Assembly: GCF_947331465.1 (NCBI RefSeq)
Contig: NZ_CAMZOK010000002.1
Coordinates: 434,001 to 498,000, forward strand
DNA: 64,000 nt
Direction: 5' to 3'
Source of the DNA: Shimia sp. Alg240-R146
GTDB taxonomy: Bacteria; Pseudomonadota; Alphaproteobacteria; Rhodobacterales; Rhodobacteraceae
Shown here: positions 44,517 through 53,749 of the stretch, one piece after another
Layout: every line of letters starts with the position of its first letter
How positions within the stretch are numbered: the first letter of the stretch is position 1
Made by a program: the position numbers and the translations under genes
The notes under the pieces: model-generated
Told to the model about the DNA's origin: nothing
The model's database searches: none
What the model saw: only the letters and a program-made list of their open reading frames with translations

Positions 44517-46310
44517 ATGACAACAAAAGAGACCGCGTCGGATCAGAATTTGGACCTTTTGAACGCGAATTTGGCCAAAGTTGAAGAACTTTCTCGCCGC
44601 CTCGTAGACGTCATGGGGCATCATAAGCCATTGAGAACAGAGCTAAATGCACCGGAAACGGGAATGTTCGTAAATGCAGCTGCGGCGTATTGGCAGGCCA
44701 TGACTGACAACCCCGGAAAAGTCATGGAAAGCCAGTTGGAGCTTTGGTCCAAGTCGGTCAAACACTATGTTGAGGCGCAGCATATGTTAATGCAGGGCAA
44801 GTTCGCTGCACCGCAGGATGACACGCCGAGCGACCGACGATTCTCTCATCCGATGTGGCAGACAAACCCCTATTTCAACTTTATCAAACAGCAATACATG
44901 CTCAACAAACAGGCGGTTGAAACGGCTGTATCCGAGCTTGACGGGTTGTCGGGCAAAGAACGTCAGCGTGTTGAATATTTCAGTCAACAAATCCTCGACA
45001 TGATGGCACCGACCAATTTTCTGGGCACCAATCCGGAAGCACTGGAGAAAGCGATAGAGACCGATGGTCAGTCGCTGATTGACGGGCTTGAGAACCTGAT
45101 TGCGGATCTGGAAGACAACAATGGCGAGCTTTTGGTGAAGCTGGCCGATGAAAATGCGTTTGAAATCGGGCGCAATATCGCCACGGCGCCTGGCAAGGTG
45201 GTGTTTCGCAACAGGATGTATGAGCTTTTGCAGTTCACGCCGACCACGGAAACGGTGCACGAGATCCCGCTGCTGATTTTCCCGCCGTGGATCAACAAAT
45301 ACTACATTCTGGATCTGAAAGAACAGAACAGCATGATCCGCTGGCTGACCGATCAGGGTTATACTGTCTTTGTCGTCAGCTGGATCAACCCCGATCAAAG
45401 CTATGCCGACGTTGGCATGAGCGACTATATCGAAGACGGATTTTTGTCCGCAATTGCCGAGACCAAAGAGATCACCGGCCAGAAACAGGTCAACGCGGTG
45501 GGCTACTGTATTGCCGGCACCACGCTGCACCTGACACTGGCATTGATGAAATCGCGGGGCGACAAGTCGGTGAAATCCGCGACTTTCTTTACCACGCTAA
45601 CGGATTTCAATGATCAGGGTGAGTTCACGCCGTTCTTGCAGAATGATTTTATCGACGGCATCGACCGTGAGATTGATGAGGCGGGTATTCTGCGTTCGTT
45701 CATTATGCAGCGCACGTTTAGTTTTCTGCGCTCCAACGACCTTGTTTATGCGCCGGCGATCAAATCTTACATGATGGGGGAGGCGCCGCCGGCCTTTGAC
45801 CTGTTGTATTGGAATGGCGACGGGTCAGGTTTGCCAGGCAAGATGGCGCATGAATATCTGCGCAACCTGTGTCAGGACAATCAGTTCGTGAAAGATGGCA
45901 TCGAGTTGTGTGGGGAACGTCTGCATATTTCCGACGTGGATGTGCCGATCTGCGCTGTGACCTGCGAGACCGATCATATTGCGCGTTGGAAAGATTGTTA
46001 CGCTGGCTTCCAAATGACCAAGAGCCGGTCCAAGACGTTTATCGTGTCGCAGTCCGGGCATATCGCGGGCATCGTGAACCCGCCGAGCAAAAAGAAATAC
46101 GGGCATTACGTGAACAAGGATCTCAAGGGCACGGCTGATGACTTTATGGAAGGGGCGACCTTTCAAGAGGGATCGTGGTGGCCACGGTGGGACACATGGC
46201 TGTCATCTCGGTCTGGCAAACAGGTTCCAGCACGCCAGCCCGGTGATTCGACGCACAAAGCTTTGGAAGACGCACCAGGCAGCTACGTTCAGGCCCGCGC
46301 AACAATTTGA
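44517..46310 (+). CDS. phaC: Class I poly(3-hydroxyalkanoate) synthase
   Basis: Polymerises 3-hydroxyacyl-CoA (mainly 3-hydroxybutyryl-CoA) into PHA granules. The 597-residue protein has the catalytic cysteine in NAVGYCIAGTTL (C331), the aspartate in CAVTCETDHIARW and the histidine in SQSGHIAGIVNPP. PLLIFPPWINKYYILDLKEQNSMIRWLTDQGYTVFVVSW is the conserved class I core. The acidic N-terminal ~100 residues probably contact the granule and phasin. A phasin gene follows after 142 bp. Confidence 0.97.
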   Translation: MTTKETASDQNLDLLNANLAKVEELSRRLVDVMGHHKPLRTELNAPETGMFVNAAAAYWQAMTDNPGKVMESQLELWSKSVKHYVEAQHMLMQGKFAAPQDDTPSDRRFSHPMWQTNPYFNFIKQQYMLNKQAVETAVSELDGLSGKERQRVEYFSQQILDMMAPTNFLGTNPEALEKAIETDGQSLIDGLENLIADLEDNNGELLVKLADENAFEIGRNIATAPGKVVFRNRMYELLQFTPTTETVHEIPLLIFPPWINKYYILDLKEQNSMIRWLTDQGYTVFVVSWINPDQSYADVGMSDYIEDGFLSAIAETKEITGQKQVNAVGYCIAGTTLHLTLALMKSRGDKSVKSATFFTTLTDFNDQGEFTPFLQNDFIDGIDREIDEAGILRSFIMQRTFSFLRSNDLVYAPAIKSYMMGEAPPAFDLLYWNGDGSGLPGKMAHEYLRNLCQDNQFVKDGIELCGERLHISDVDVPICAVTCETDHIARWKDCYAGFQMTKSRSKTFIVSQSGHIAGIVNPPSKKKYGHYVNKDLKGTADDFMEGATFQEGSWWPRWDTWLSSRSGKQVPARQPGDSTHKALEDAPGSYVQARATI

Positions 46311-46335
46311 TTTCAAACGAATTTCAAAAATAATG

Positions 46336-46376
46336 CTGCGATGCAGCAAGAAAAAACTTGAAATGCTGCGGTGCAG
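46336..46376. promoter_or_regulatory. Two PhaR-type operators before the phasin gene
   Basis: CTGC-GAT-GCAG (46336-46346) and CTGC-GGT-GCAG (46366-46376) both match CTGC-N3-GCAG exactly. They are spaced 30 bp apart, about three helical turns. The flanks are also alike (TGCTGC...GCAGMA). They sit in the phasin promoter region, where PhaR represses phaP in relatives. Confidence 0.88.
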
Positions 46377-46452
46377 AATAGATATTGGTTTCGAGAATAG
46401 AAACGCGGGCCCTCCCTGATTATCGCCCGCAAACGATTTGAGGACTTTGACT

Positions 46453-46899
46453 ATGGCTAAAGCAGCAACCGACGCCACCGCATTCCTGAAAGACATGATG
46501 GGCGCGTTTCCAGTCGACACATCCGCTTTTGAAGGCGCGTTCCAGAACACAGCGTCGCTGAACGAAAAGCTGACCGGTGTTGCCCTGACCGCCGCCGAGA
46601 AATCTTCGGAAATCTCGTCCAAGTGGACCAAAGACACCATCGCCAAGCTGACCGACATGTCCAAAGCCAAGGCAGAGCCAGCTGACTACGCCAAAGCAAT
46701 GACCGACTTTGCATCTGCTCAGGCAGAAGTGGCAGCGGAAAACATGGCGGCCTTCGCTGAAGTTGCGAAAAAAGTTCAGATGGAAACTGTTGAGCTGCTG
46801 ATGGCGGCTGGCAAAGACGCAACTGAAGAAGCAACTGCCGCTGTGAAAAAGGCCACTGACGAAGTGACCACCGCAGCGAAAAAAGCGACAACCAAGTAA
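46453..46899 (+). CDS. phaP: Phasin (PHA granule-associated protein)
   Basis: A 148-residue, mostly helical, Ala/Lys/Glu-rich protein beginning MAKAATDATAFLKDMMGAFPVDTSAFEGAF, with a phasin-type core (NEKLTGVALTAAEKSSEISSKWTKDTIAKLTDMSKAKAEPADYAKAMTDFASAQAEVAAENMAAFAEVAKKVQMETVELL) and a lysine-rich tail. It coats PHA granules and controls their size. Start ATG 46453 has AGGA eight bases before it. It follows two PhaR sites and is closed by a strong terminator, so its expression is independent of phaC and phaR. Confidence 0.94.
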   Translation: MAKAATDATAFLKDMMGAFPVDTSAFEGAFQNTASLNEKLTGVALTAAEKSSEISSKWTKDTIAKLTDMSKAKAEPADYAKAMTDFASAQAEVAAENMAAFAEVAKKVQMETVELLMAAGKDATEEATAAVKKATDEVTTAAKKATTK

Positions 46900-46947
46900 T
46901 TTGGCGCTGATCTAGCACACGATCCTCCCCAGTTGTGCAGATCGCGT

Positions 46948-46978
46948 GGGCAGGCCTTTGGCCTGCCCTTTCTGTTTT
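46948..46978 (+). terminator. Intrinsic terminator after phaP
   Basis: GGGCAGGCC-ttt-GGCCTGCCC forms a perfect 9-bp stem followed by TTTCTGTTTT. Confidence 0.95.
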
Positions 46979-47047
46979 CAGTGCTATCTTTTTATTCTGC
47001 AAGCGCATAAGCTTTTTCGGCAGTGCAATATTTCTGGGGAGAGTGCA

Positions 47048-47596
47048 GTGGCGGAAGACAGCAAACCACTTTTGATCAAACGCTACGCCAGCCGGCGCCT
47101 TTATAACACCGAGACAAGCGACTACGTGACGCTGGATGACATCGCCGGGTTCATCCGGACAGGGCGTGAAGTTCAGATCATTGATCTCAAGAGCGGCGAT
47201 GACCTGACCCGACAATATCTATTGCAAATCATTGCTGAACACGAAAGCCGGGGCGAAAATGTCCTGCCGGTGAGCGTGCTGAATGATCTTGTGCGGGCCT
47301 ATACCACGCAGGCAACGTCGATGGTGCCGCAATTTCTGCAAACCTCGTTTGAGATGCTGCGCGAAAGCCAGGAAAAGGTCATGGAAACCATGGGCGGCGG
47401 CGGCATGAAAGTGCCCGGCCTTGAGGCTATGCAAGCGCAGCAAGAAGCCTTTATGAAAGCCATGACTGGCGGCATGAACTGGGGAACGACCCAGCCAAAT
47501 GAGCCTGCTGCAGAGAAATCTGGCGACGGTGAAGATCTTGATGACATCAAGAAGCAGTTGGCTGAACTGCAAGACAAGCTTTCCAAGCTGAAATAA
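47048..47596 (+). CDS. phaR: PHA synthesis repressor PhaR
   Basis: The repressor that binds both PHA granules and the phasin promoter, lifting repression once granules form. GTG 47048 follows GGGGAG by six bases and gives 182 residues starting MAEDSKPLLIKRYASRRLYNTETSDYVTLDDIAGFIRTGREVQIIDLKSGDDLTRQYLLQII. This N-terminal DNA-binding and PHB-accumulation domain is the family hallmark. The C-terminus is a Gly/Met-rich linker and a coiled-coil-like end. It lies downstream of phaC-phaP. A degenerate CTGC/GCAG pair lies in its own promoter. Confidence 0.95.
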   Translation: MAEDSKPLLIKRYASRRLYNTETSDYVTLDDIAGFIRTGREVQIIDLKSGDDLTRQYLLQIIAEHESRGENVLPVSVLNDLVRAYTTQATSMVPQFLQTSFEMLRESQEKVMETMGGGGMKVPGLEAMQAQQEAFMKAMTGGMNWGTTQPNEPAAEKSGDGEDLDDIKKQLAELQDKLSKLK

Positions 47597-47621
47597 AAAA
47601 GGCAGGGCCGCGGCCCTGCCT
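47594..47621 (-). terminator. Bidirectional palindromic terminator
   Basis: GGCAGGGCCGCGGCCCTGCC is a perfect 20-bp palindrome (47601-47620). On the minus strand it is followed by TTTTTT, which terminates the aminotransferase gene. It lies just past the phaR stop and probably ends that transcript too. Confidence 0.88.
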
Positions 47622-47649
47622 CTTCGATTAAGTGGGATGGTCAGGCGTC

Positions 47650-48858
47650 TTAGGCGGCCTGACGTCCCATGACATCTTCGGCCGCATCGGTTAGAGCACC
47701 TGCGATGTAGTCGAGATCGTCTTTCTTCAGGCGCGCGGGCAGGCGGACGTCACAGGCTTTCATCAGCATGGCGCGGGTCTGCGGAAGCTCTGGCAAGTCC
47801 GGTACAAATTGCCAATTCCAGAAAGCACGGGCGTTGTCAGTGGATTGACCGAACACCTGAACTTTGATCCCGCGGGCGTTGGCCGCATCTTGAAAGGCGA
47901 GGATCTGGTCGTTGTCCAAACCCACAAGGTTGAACTGAATTGAATCAGGTGCGCGCTCTTCGGGGGGCAGTTTGTCGGGAACCTGCAGCCAGTTGGAGCC
48001 GTTCAGGATTGCCGCCACATAGTCGTGGTTGGCGCGGCCATCACGGACGCGGCGCGGTACTTCGGCCAGTTGCGGGCGAATGATCGCGGCGGCCATGTTG
48101 GACAGGCGCAGGTTGTAAAGCGGCAACTGGTTCTGCCAACGGCCAAAGGCCTCCTCCAGCGCACCGGTGTTGTCACCTTCGGGTGCTTTGTGTTTCTGCC
48201 AATTGTGCTCATAGGCGCCGGACATGATCACCGCACGGGCCACCAGATCAGCGTCGTCGGTCACCAGAATGCCGCCTTCGCCGGAGTTCACCAGTTTGTA
48301 GGACTGGAAAGAGAAGCAGCCAACATTGCCGATAGTGCCGATGTTGCGGCCGTTCCACGTTGTGCCAAGGCTGTGAGCTGCGTCTTCGACCACCGGAATA
48401 TTACGCGCGGTGCACAATTTCATGATCGCGTCCATGTCAGAAGTATGCCCGCGCATGTGGCTGATGATCACTGCGTCGATGTTGTCATCCAGCCGCTTGG
48501 TAAAGTCGGCGATGTCGATACGGTAGTTTTCGCCGACCTCACACAGCACAGGCACGCAGTCAGCGTGCACTACAGATGAGGGCACGGCAGCGAAGGTGAA
48601 GCCCGGCAGCAAAACACGTGCGTCGCGTGGCAGGTTCAACGCCTTCAGGCACAGGAAAAGTGCAGCGGAACAGGAGGATACCGCCAAGGCATATTTGGTG
48701 CCAAGCATCGCGGCAAACTCGGATTCCAGAAGCGCCACCGGCGCATTCTCTGGCGCGGTGTAGCGGAACAAGTCACCTGTTTGCAGCAGGCGCTCGACTT
48801 CGGCGCGGGCGGATTCCGGGATTGGTTCGGCGTCATACACATTCGGCGGAAGAGTCAT
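47650..48858 (-). CDS. DegT/DnrJ/EryC1/StrS-type aminotransferase
   Basis: A PLP aminotransferase of 402 residues from ATG 48858 (TTG 48867 is also in frame). The cofactor lysine is in CFSFQSYKLVNSGEGG, and the PLP phosphate site is in LAVSSCSAALFLCLKALNLP; VVEDAAHSLGTTWNG supplies the conserved aspartate. Family members act on sugars or amino sugars, but this divergent member lies at the end of a nitrogen-assimilation block. Its substrate could therefore be an amine or amino acid instead. A palindromic terminator follows. Confidence 0.85.
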   Translation of the reverse strand: MTLPPNVYDAEPIPESARAEVERLLQTGDLFRYTAPENAPVALLESEFAAMLGTKYALAVSSCSAALFLCLKALNLPRDARVLLPGFTFAAVPSSVVHADCVPVLCEVGENYRIDIADFTKRLDDNIDAVIISHMRGHTSDMDAIMKLCTARNIPVVEDAAHSLGTTWNGRNIGTIGNVGCFSFQSYKLVNSGEGGILVTDDADLVARAVIMSGAYEHNWQKHKAPEGDNTGALEEAFGRWQNQLPLYNLRLSNMAAAIIRPQLAEVPRRVRDGRANHDYVAAILNGSNWLQVPDKLPPEERAPDSIQFNLVGLDNDQILAFQDAANARGIKVQVFGQSTDNARAFWNWQFVPDLPELPQTRAMLMKACDVRLPARLKKDDLDYIAGALTDAAEDVMGRQAA

Positions 48859-48973
48859 AGATTTCAACTTTCTTAAGCTCGACTTCCAAAAATGTAAAAC
48901 AAAACGGAGCCGAGCGCTAGGCCTCAGCGGTCGTTCTGGATGAAGAGTCTATGAAATTTTCGTCGGTGTTGCG

Positions 48974-50278
48974 TCAAACACCCAACTTGTCACGCAGGCT
49001 GTACCACGTCATGGCAAGAGCCAGCAGAGGGCTGCGCAATGACGTGCCACCGGGAAAAGGTTGGGCAGGGACACGCGCCATGGTGTCAAATCCCTCGCTT
49101 TGCCCTGCAATGGCCGCAGCGATAAGCTGGCCAGCGTGCGTGGCAGTGCCAACGCCGTGTCCGCTGTAACCTGAGGCCGTCAGAATGTTGGGCGCCAATC
49201 GACGAAGATACGGCATGCGTTTCATTGTGATGGCCAAGGTGCCGCCCCAAGCGTAGTCGATCTTCACATCCCTAAGATGTGGAAAAATATCGGTCATTGG
49301 CTTGCGGACTGTGGCGGAAATATCGGTCGGGAAACGGTAGCCGTAGCTCTCGCCGCCGCCAAACAACAGCCGCTTGTCGTGACTGAGGCGGAAGTAGTTC
49401 ACCACAAACTTTGTGTCAGCCACCGCAACATCCTGGGTCAGGACTTTGGCAGCGTCTGCGCCCAAAGGCTCTGTTGCGGCGATGAAATTGTTGATTGGCA
49501 TGACACGGGTGGCAACTTTGGGTTCCAGATCTCCGAGATAGCCGTTGCACGCCAGAACCAGATGATCTGCGGTAACTTTTCCCGCCCGCGTGCGCACAGT
49601 GACCTTGCTGCCTTGGTTGATCTGAGTGACCTCGCTGGCCTCAAAAAGACGCGCGCCAGCTGCTCGGGCGGCGTCCGCCAACCCAAGTGCGAAGCTGAGG
49701 GGATGCAAGTGGGCGGCGCCCATATCAAGGCTGCCCCCCACGTATTTAGGAGAGGGGCACAGCCCCTGCATAGCGGCCTGATCTAGCGGTTCGATCTGAT
49801 CATAGCCGTAGCGATGGTGCAGATGGTCGGTATAGGCGTGTTCTTCGTCGGTTTCGCGTTTGGAAAAACAGGCATGCGCAATGCCGGGTTTAAAGTGACA
49901 GGGAATTTTGTGGTCGTTGATCAGGTTGCGAACAAGATCCTTGCCGTCTTCGGCCAGTTGCCAGAGTTTGGCGGCGTCTTCCGGACCTACCAGCTTTTCC
50001 AGACCGTCTTGCTCCATACGCTGACCGGAGCCCAGCTGACCGCCATTGCGCCCCGAAGCGCCAAATCCAACGCGTTGTGCCTCAAGCAACACCACGTCGT
50101 AACCTTTTTGCGCCAAATGGAGCGCCGCCGACAGACCAGTGAAGCCTCCGCCAATGACGCAGACATCTGCTTGCCGGTTGCCTTGAAACGACGGAAACGG
50201 GTCCAGAGGTTCGGCAGTTGCCGCGTACCAGCTCTCGGGATATTCCCCTTTGCGATCATTGCTGTAGAGCAGGTTCAT
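48974..50278 (-). CDS. FAD-dependent amine oxidase (PuuB / DadA-like)
   Basis: A 434-residue flavoprotein from ATG 50278 (GAGGT upstream). The dinucleotide-binding motif VCVIGGGFTGLSAALHLAQKGYDVVLLEAQ is near residue 40, followed by GFGASGRNGGQLGSGQR as in gamma-glutamylputrescine oxidase PuuB. It ends with ILTASGYSGHGVGTATHAGQLIAAAIAG, the typical C-terminal FAD site. It lies 45 bp after the glutamine-synthetase-like puuA gene, so it likely oxidises the gamma-glutamylated polyamine or a related amine. Confidence 0.85.
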   Translation of the reverse strand: MNLLYSNDRKGEYPESWYAATAEPLDPFPSFQGNRQADVCVIGGGFTGLSAALHLAQKGYDVVLLEAQRVGFGASGRNGGQLGSGQRMEQDGLEKLVGPEDAAKLWQLAEDGKDLVRNLINDHKIPCHFKPGIAHACFSKRETDEEHAYTDHLHHRYGYDQIEPLDQAAMQGLCPSPKYVGGSLDMGAAHLHPLSFALGLADAARAAGARLFEASEVTQINQGSKVTVRTRAGKVTADHLVLACNGYLGDLEPKVATRVMPINNFIAATEPLGADAAKVLTQDVAVADTKFVVNYFRLSHDKRLLFGGGESYGYRFPTDISATVRKPMTDIFPHLRDVKIDYAWGGTLAITMKRMPYLRRLAPNILTASGYSGHGVGTATHAGQLIAAAIAGQSEGFDTMARVPAQPFPGGTSLRSPLLALAMTWYSLRDKLGV

Positions 50279-50323
50279 ACTGACCTCATGGGCTTTATTG
50301 TTGCGCAATCATTTTTGCCGATA

Positions 50324-51682
50324 TCACACGTTCAGCAACAAGTGCTCACGCTCCCATGGGGAGATCACTCCGAGAAATTCTTCGTATTCCGCGCGTTTCA
50401 CGATGGAATAAACCCGTGCAAATTCCGGCCCCAGCACTTCGTGCAAAGCTGTGGCTTCGTCAAACAGGTCCAGAGCTCCGCCCAGAATACGCGGGATGGC
50501 TTCTTCTCCGTCATAAGCATCGCCCTTGTATTGCTTGTCGGGGCGATCCTGTTCGATCAATCCCAGATATCCGCAAGCCAGAGACGCGGCGATGCCAAGG
50601 TAGGGGTTGCAGTCCATACCGGCGATGCGGTTTTCAACGCGACGCGCAGCGGGCGAGGACAACGGGATACGAATGCCCGTGGTGCGGTTGTCGCGCGCCC
50701 ATTCCAGATTGATCGGCGCGGCGTGGTCGCGCACATACCGACGGTAGCTGTTCACATAAGGCGCGAGTACAGCGATGGCCGAGGGTAGGTGGGTTTGCAG
50801 GCCCGCGATAAAGTGGAAAAACGCATCCGTATCGCCACCTTGTGGACCAGAGAATATGTTCTGGCCGGTTTCGATATCGATCACCGAGTGGTGGATATGC
50901 ATGGCGGAGCCGGGCTCATTTTCGATCGGTTTTGCCATAAAGGTGGCGTAACAATTGTGGCGCAGCGCGGCCTCGCGGATCAGGCGTTTGAAATAAAAGA
51001 CCTGATCGGCCAGTTCCACAGGGTCGCCGTGGACCAGATTGATCTCCAGCTGTCCGGCGCCGCCTTCTTGGGTAATCCCATCGATTTCAAAGCCTTGGGC
51101 CTCGGCAAAATCATAGATGTCGTCGATCACCGGGCCAAATTCATCTACGGCGGTCATTGAATAGGCTTGCCGCGCGGCGGCGGGGCGACCAGAGCGGCCC
51201 ATCATCGGTTTGATTTCTTGTGCCGGATCGGTGTTGCGGGCGACCAGAAAAAATTCCATTTCCGGGGCGACGACGGGTTCCCAGCCTTTTTTACGGTACA
51301 GATCGACCACGCGTTTGAGCACGTTGCGCGGGCTGAAAGGCACCGGGTTGCCCTCGGTGTCATAGGCGTCGTGGATCACCTGAAGCGTCCAGTCCCCGGT
51401 CCAGGGCGCGGCTGTGGTGGTCGACCAATCGGGCCGCAGAACCATGTCTTTCTCGATGAATCCACCTTCACCGGCGGCCTCTCCCCAGCCACCGGTAAGT
51501 GTTTGATAAAAAATGGAATCCGGCAGGTGGAAGTAACTTTGGCGCGCGAATTTACTTGCGGGAACAGCCTTGCCGCGGGCGATGCCGGGCAGGTCCGAGA
51601 TGATGCACTCGACCTCATCCAGCCGGCGGTCTTTGAGGTATTCTCGGGCGGCTTCGGGGGCTTGAGAAGTCCAGTCGCTCAT
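50324..51682 (-). CDS. puuA: Glutamine-synthetase-family ligase (gamma-glutamylpolyamine synthetase, PuuA-like)
   Basis: A 452-residue ATP-dependent glutamine-synthetase-fold enzyme that probably attaches glutamate to an amine such as putrescine. It has VVAPEMEFFLVARNTDP (active-site glutamate region), the nucleotide block GSAMHIHHSVID, and NRTTGIRIPLSSPAARRVENRIAGMDCNPYLGIAASLACG. These match PuuA and not GlnA, which keeps longer adenylylation and C-terminal motifs. It overlaps the puuD-like gene upstream (51679/51682) and is followed by the oxidase gene, forming a PuuD-PuuA-PuuB type unit. Confidence 0.88.
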   Translation of the reverse strand: MSDWTSQAPEAAREYLKDRRLDEVECIISDLPGIARGKAVPASKFARQSYFHLPDSIFYQTLTGGWGEAAGEGGFIEKDMVLRPDWSTTTAAPWTGDWTLQVIHDAYDTEGNPVPFSPRNVLKRVVDLYRKKGWEPVVAPEMEFFLVARNTDPAQEIKPMMGRSGRPAAARQAYSMTAVDEFGPVIDDIYDFAEAQGFEIDGITQEGGAGQLEINLVHGDPVELADQVFYFKRLIREAALRHNCYATFMAKPIENEPGSAMHIHHSVIDIETGQNIFSGPQGGDTDAFFHFIAGLQTHLPSAIAVLAPYVNSYRRYVRDHAAPINLEWARDNRTTGIRIPLSSPAARRVENRIAGMDCNPYLGIAASLACGYLGLIEQDRPDKQYKGDAYDGEEAIPRILGGALDLFDEATALHEVLGPEFARVYSIVKRAEYEEFLGVISPWEREHLLLNV

Positions 51683-52362
51683 TGGTGGCGCTCCTGTCGG
51701 AAAAAGTCGGCAAACTGATCGGCAATTGTTTGGTTGGCGATGGGTTCGGCTAGGGTGTCTTCGGCGGCGTCAAGCAGAGTGTCGGGCACCAAGCCGCGAC
51801 CGCGGGTATTGATCAGCCCGTCCAGAAACAACCCGTCAAACTCGGGGTGGGCCTGCACCGTCAAGGCGCGATCTCCGTAAAGGACTGCGGCGTGGGCGCA
51901 AAAATCGTTGCTGGCCAGCGTCACCGCGCCGGGCGGCAGTTCTGTCACTTGATCCTGATGCCATGCGTTGAGTGCGATTTCGGTGCCGGCGAAATCGTAA
52001 GTCTGACGCCCGACCGCCCAGCCGCCTTCGTATTTTTCCACTTTGCCACCAAGGGCTTGGGCAATGATTTGATGTCCGAAGCAGACCCCAATAAGCGGTA
52101 CGTTTTCAGTTACACAGGCACGGATGAAGTCCTCAAGTGGCGGGATCCATGCATGGTCTTCATAGGCGCCGTGTTTTGAGCCAGTAACCAGCCAACCCTG
52201 TGCCACTTGGATGCTTTCAGGAAAGATCCCGTCCACCACGTTGAAGGTCTCAAACGTAAAATCGTGGCCGGCAAAGAGCGCTTGGAAAAGATTGGAATAT
52301 TCGCCGAATTCCTCCGCTAACTCCTCCGGAGTGTGGCCAGTTTGCAGGATTCCGATTTTCAT
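51679..52362 (-). CDS. Class I glutamine amidotransferase-like hydrolase (PuuD-like)
   Basis: A 227-residue GATase1-fold protein. The nucleophile is C94 in IGVCFGHQIIAQALGG and the catalytic pair is in TVQAHPEFDG (H172, E174). In E. coli PuuD releases glutamate from gamma-glutamyl-gamma-aminobutyrate. Here it begins the puuA-puuB operon, overlapping the puuA start by four bases. A TTTGATCAAA palindrome lies 14 bp before its ATG. It could also be a guaA-like amidotransferase, but context favours the polyamine role. Confidence 0.85.
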   Translation of the reverse strand: MKIGILQTGHTPEELAEEFGEYSNLFQALFAGHDFTFETFNVVDGIFPESIQVAQGWLVTGSKHGAYEDHAWIPPLEDFIRACVTENVPLIGVCFGHQIIAQALGGKVEKYEGGWAVGRQTYDFAGTEIALNAWHQDQVTELPPGAVTLASNDFCAHAAVLYGDRALTVQAHPEFDGLFLDGLINTRGRGLVPDTLLDAAEDTLAEPIANQTIADQFADFFRQERHQ

Positions 52363-52375
52363 GGTGCACCGTTTG

Positions 52376-52385
52376 TTTGATCAAA
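52376..52385. promoter_or_regulatory. TTTGATCAAA palindrome before the puuD-like gene
   Basis: The perfect palindrome TTTGATCAAA lies 14 bp before the ATG at 52362 (minus strand). An identical copy lies 20 bp before the second glutamine-synthetase-like gene (53750-53759). The pair is a strong candidate for a shared operator. It is not an FNR box, because it has no 4-bp spacer. Confidence 0.75.
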
Positions 52386-52413
52386 TTTTTTTGCGTTTGG
52401 CAGGCCGCACAAG

Positions 52414-53730
52414 TCAGACTCGTTGCAGGTAGGTTTTCCAGTGGTCACCCTTTGGGATCGACGCTAGTTCGCGCAGCTCCTGCCGCTTGGTCATGACCAT
52501 ATTGTCTATCAGCTGTTTGGGCAAACAGCGTGTAATGAACGGGTCACTGGCAAAGAGGTCGATCGCGGCTTCCCAGCCTTCAGCAAGATGGGGCAAGTCG
52601 AGGTCATAAGCGTTGCCGGTGATCGGGTCCGGCGGTGTCAGCTCTTCGTCGATGCCCTCGATTGCGGCGCCCAAGACGGCGGCCAGCATTAGGTAAGGGT
52701 TGATGTCGCCGCCTGCGAGGCGGTGTTCGATACGGCGCGCGCCATAGGCCCCGCCGGGAATGCGCAGCGCAGAGGTGCGATTTTCATAAGCCCAGCAGAC
52801 AGAGGTGGGTGCGTGGTTGCCGGACTCCAGCCGATCATAGCTTGGGCCATGAGGGGCAAAAATCAGGGTAGAGGCGCGCATGGCCTGCAGACATCCCGCC
52901 ACAGCTTGGCGCAGAATTTCGGTTCCGTCGGGACCGCCGTTGTCAAAAACATTCCGCCCGTCAGCGTCCACCACCGAAAAATGAACGTGCATGCCATTGC
53001 CGGCGTCACCGGCGTAGGGTTTGGCCATAAACGTCGCCGCAACCCCGTGTTTGCGGGCGATTCCACGCAGAAGTTGTTTGAAGTACAAAGCGTCATCGGC
53101 GGCTTTCATGGCCGACTGGTGGTTCAACGTCACTTCAAATTGACCAATGCCGCATTCTGAAATCATGGATTGGATTGGGATGCCCATGGCTTCGGCGCCC
53201 TCATAGACGTCGGTGAAAAACGCGTCAAATGCATCGATCTCATCGAGACCCATGATCTCGCCTGACATTAGCCTACGACCGCTGCGAGGATCAGTCGGCG
53301 GCACCAGGGTTTCGCCGCTTTCGTCCACCAAGGTGAACTCCATTTCGGTTGCGGCCATGACAGTCCATCCGCGCGCGGAAAAGCGATCTAGTACGGCGCC
53401 AAGCGCCTGACGTGGATCGCCCAGAAACGGTGTGCCGTCTTCGTTGAACATGGTCATTGGTACAGTTTTTGACGGCGTTGCCAGCCATGGCAGCGGCATC
53501 GGGCCGCGGTCGGTCGGGCGCAGGATGCCGTCCGGATCGCCGGTTTCAAACACAAGTGGGCTGCCTTCGATGTCATGCCCCCAAATGTCCACGTTCAGCA
53601 CAGACAAAGGCATACGTACCCCGTCGGAATCGAGCTTGCCCGCTTGTGCCGTCGGAAGGCGTTTGCCGCGGATCTGCCCGTTCAGATCTGCGATGCCAAT
53701 ACGGAAGGTTTGATAGTTGAGCGGATCCAT
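52414..53730 (-). CDS. Second glutamine-synthetase-family ligase
   Basis: A 438-residue member of the same family as puuA but a distinct subgroup. It has MAATEMEFTLVDESGE, HFSVVDADGRNVFDN, NHAPTSVCWAYENRTSALRIPGGAYGARRIEHRLAGGDINPYLMLAAVLGAAIEGIDEELTPP and ends DHWKTYLQRV. It may be a gamma-glutamyl ligase for another amine. The ATG at 53730 follows a GGTGCCCC run, and the same palindrome as before the puuD-like gene lies 20 bp upstream. The ABC permease genes lie beyond it. Confidence 0.87.
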   Translation of the reverse strand: MDPLNYQTFRIGIADLNGQIRGKRLPTAQAGKLDSDGVRMPLSVLNVDIWGHDIEGSPLVFETGDPDGILRPTDRGPMPLPWLATPSKTVPMTMFNEDGTPFLGDPRQALGAVLDRFSARGWTVMAATEMEFTLVDESGETLVPPTDPRSGRRLMSGEIMGLDEIDAFDAFFTDVYEGAEAMGIPIQSMISECGIGQFEVTLNHQSAMKAADDALYFKQLLRGIARKHGVAATFMAKPYAGDAGNGMHVHFSVVDADGRNVFDNGGPDGTEILRQAVAGCLQAMRASTLIFAPHGPSYDRLESGNHAPTSVCWAYENRTSALRIPGGAYGARRIEHRLAGGDINPYLMLAAVLGAAIEGIDEELTPPDPITGNAYDLDLPHLAEGWEAAIDLFASDPFITRCLPKQLIDNMVMTKRQELRELASIPKGDHWKTYLQRV

Positions 53731-53749
53731 GGGGCACCTGTTTCCATAA

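Noticed and set aside
52376-52385. TTTGATCAAA as an FNR box
   Set aside because: FNR sites need TTGAT-N4-ATCAA; this palindrome has no spacer, so a different regulator is more likely.
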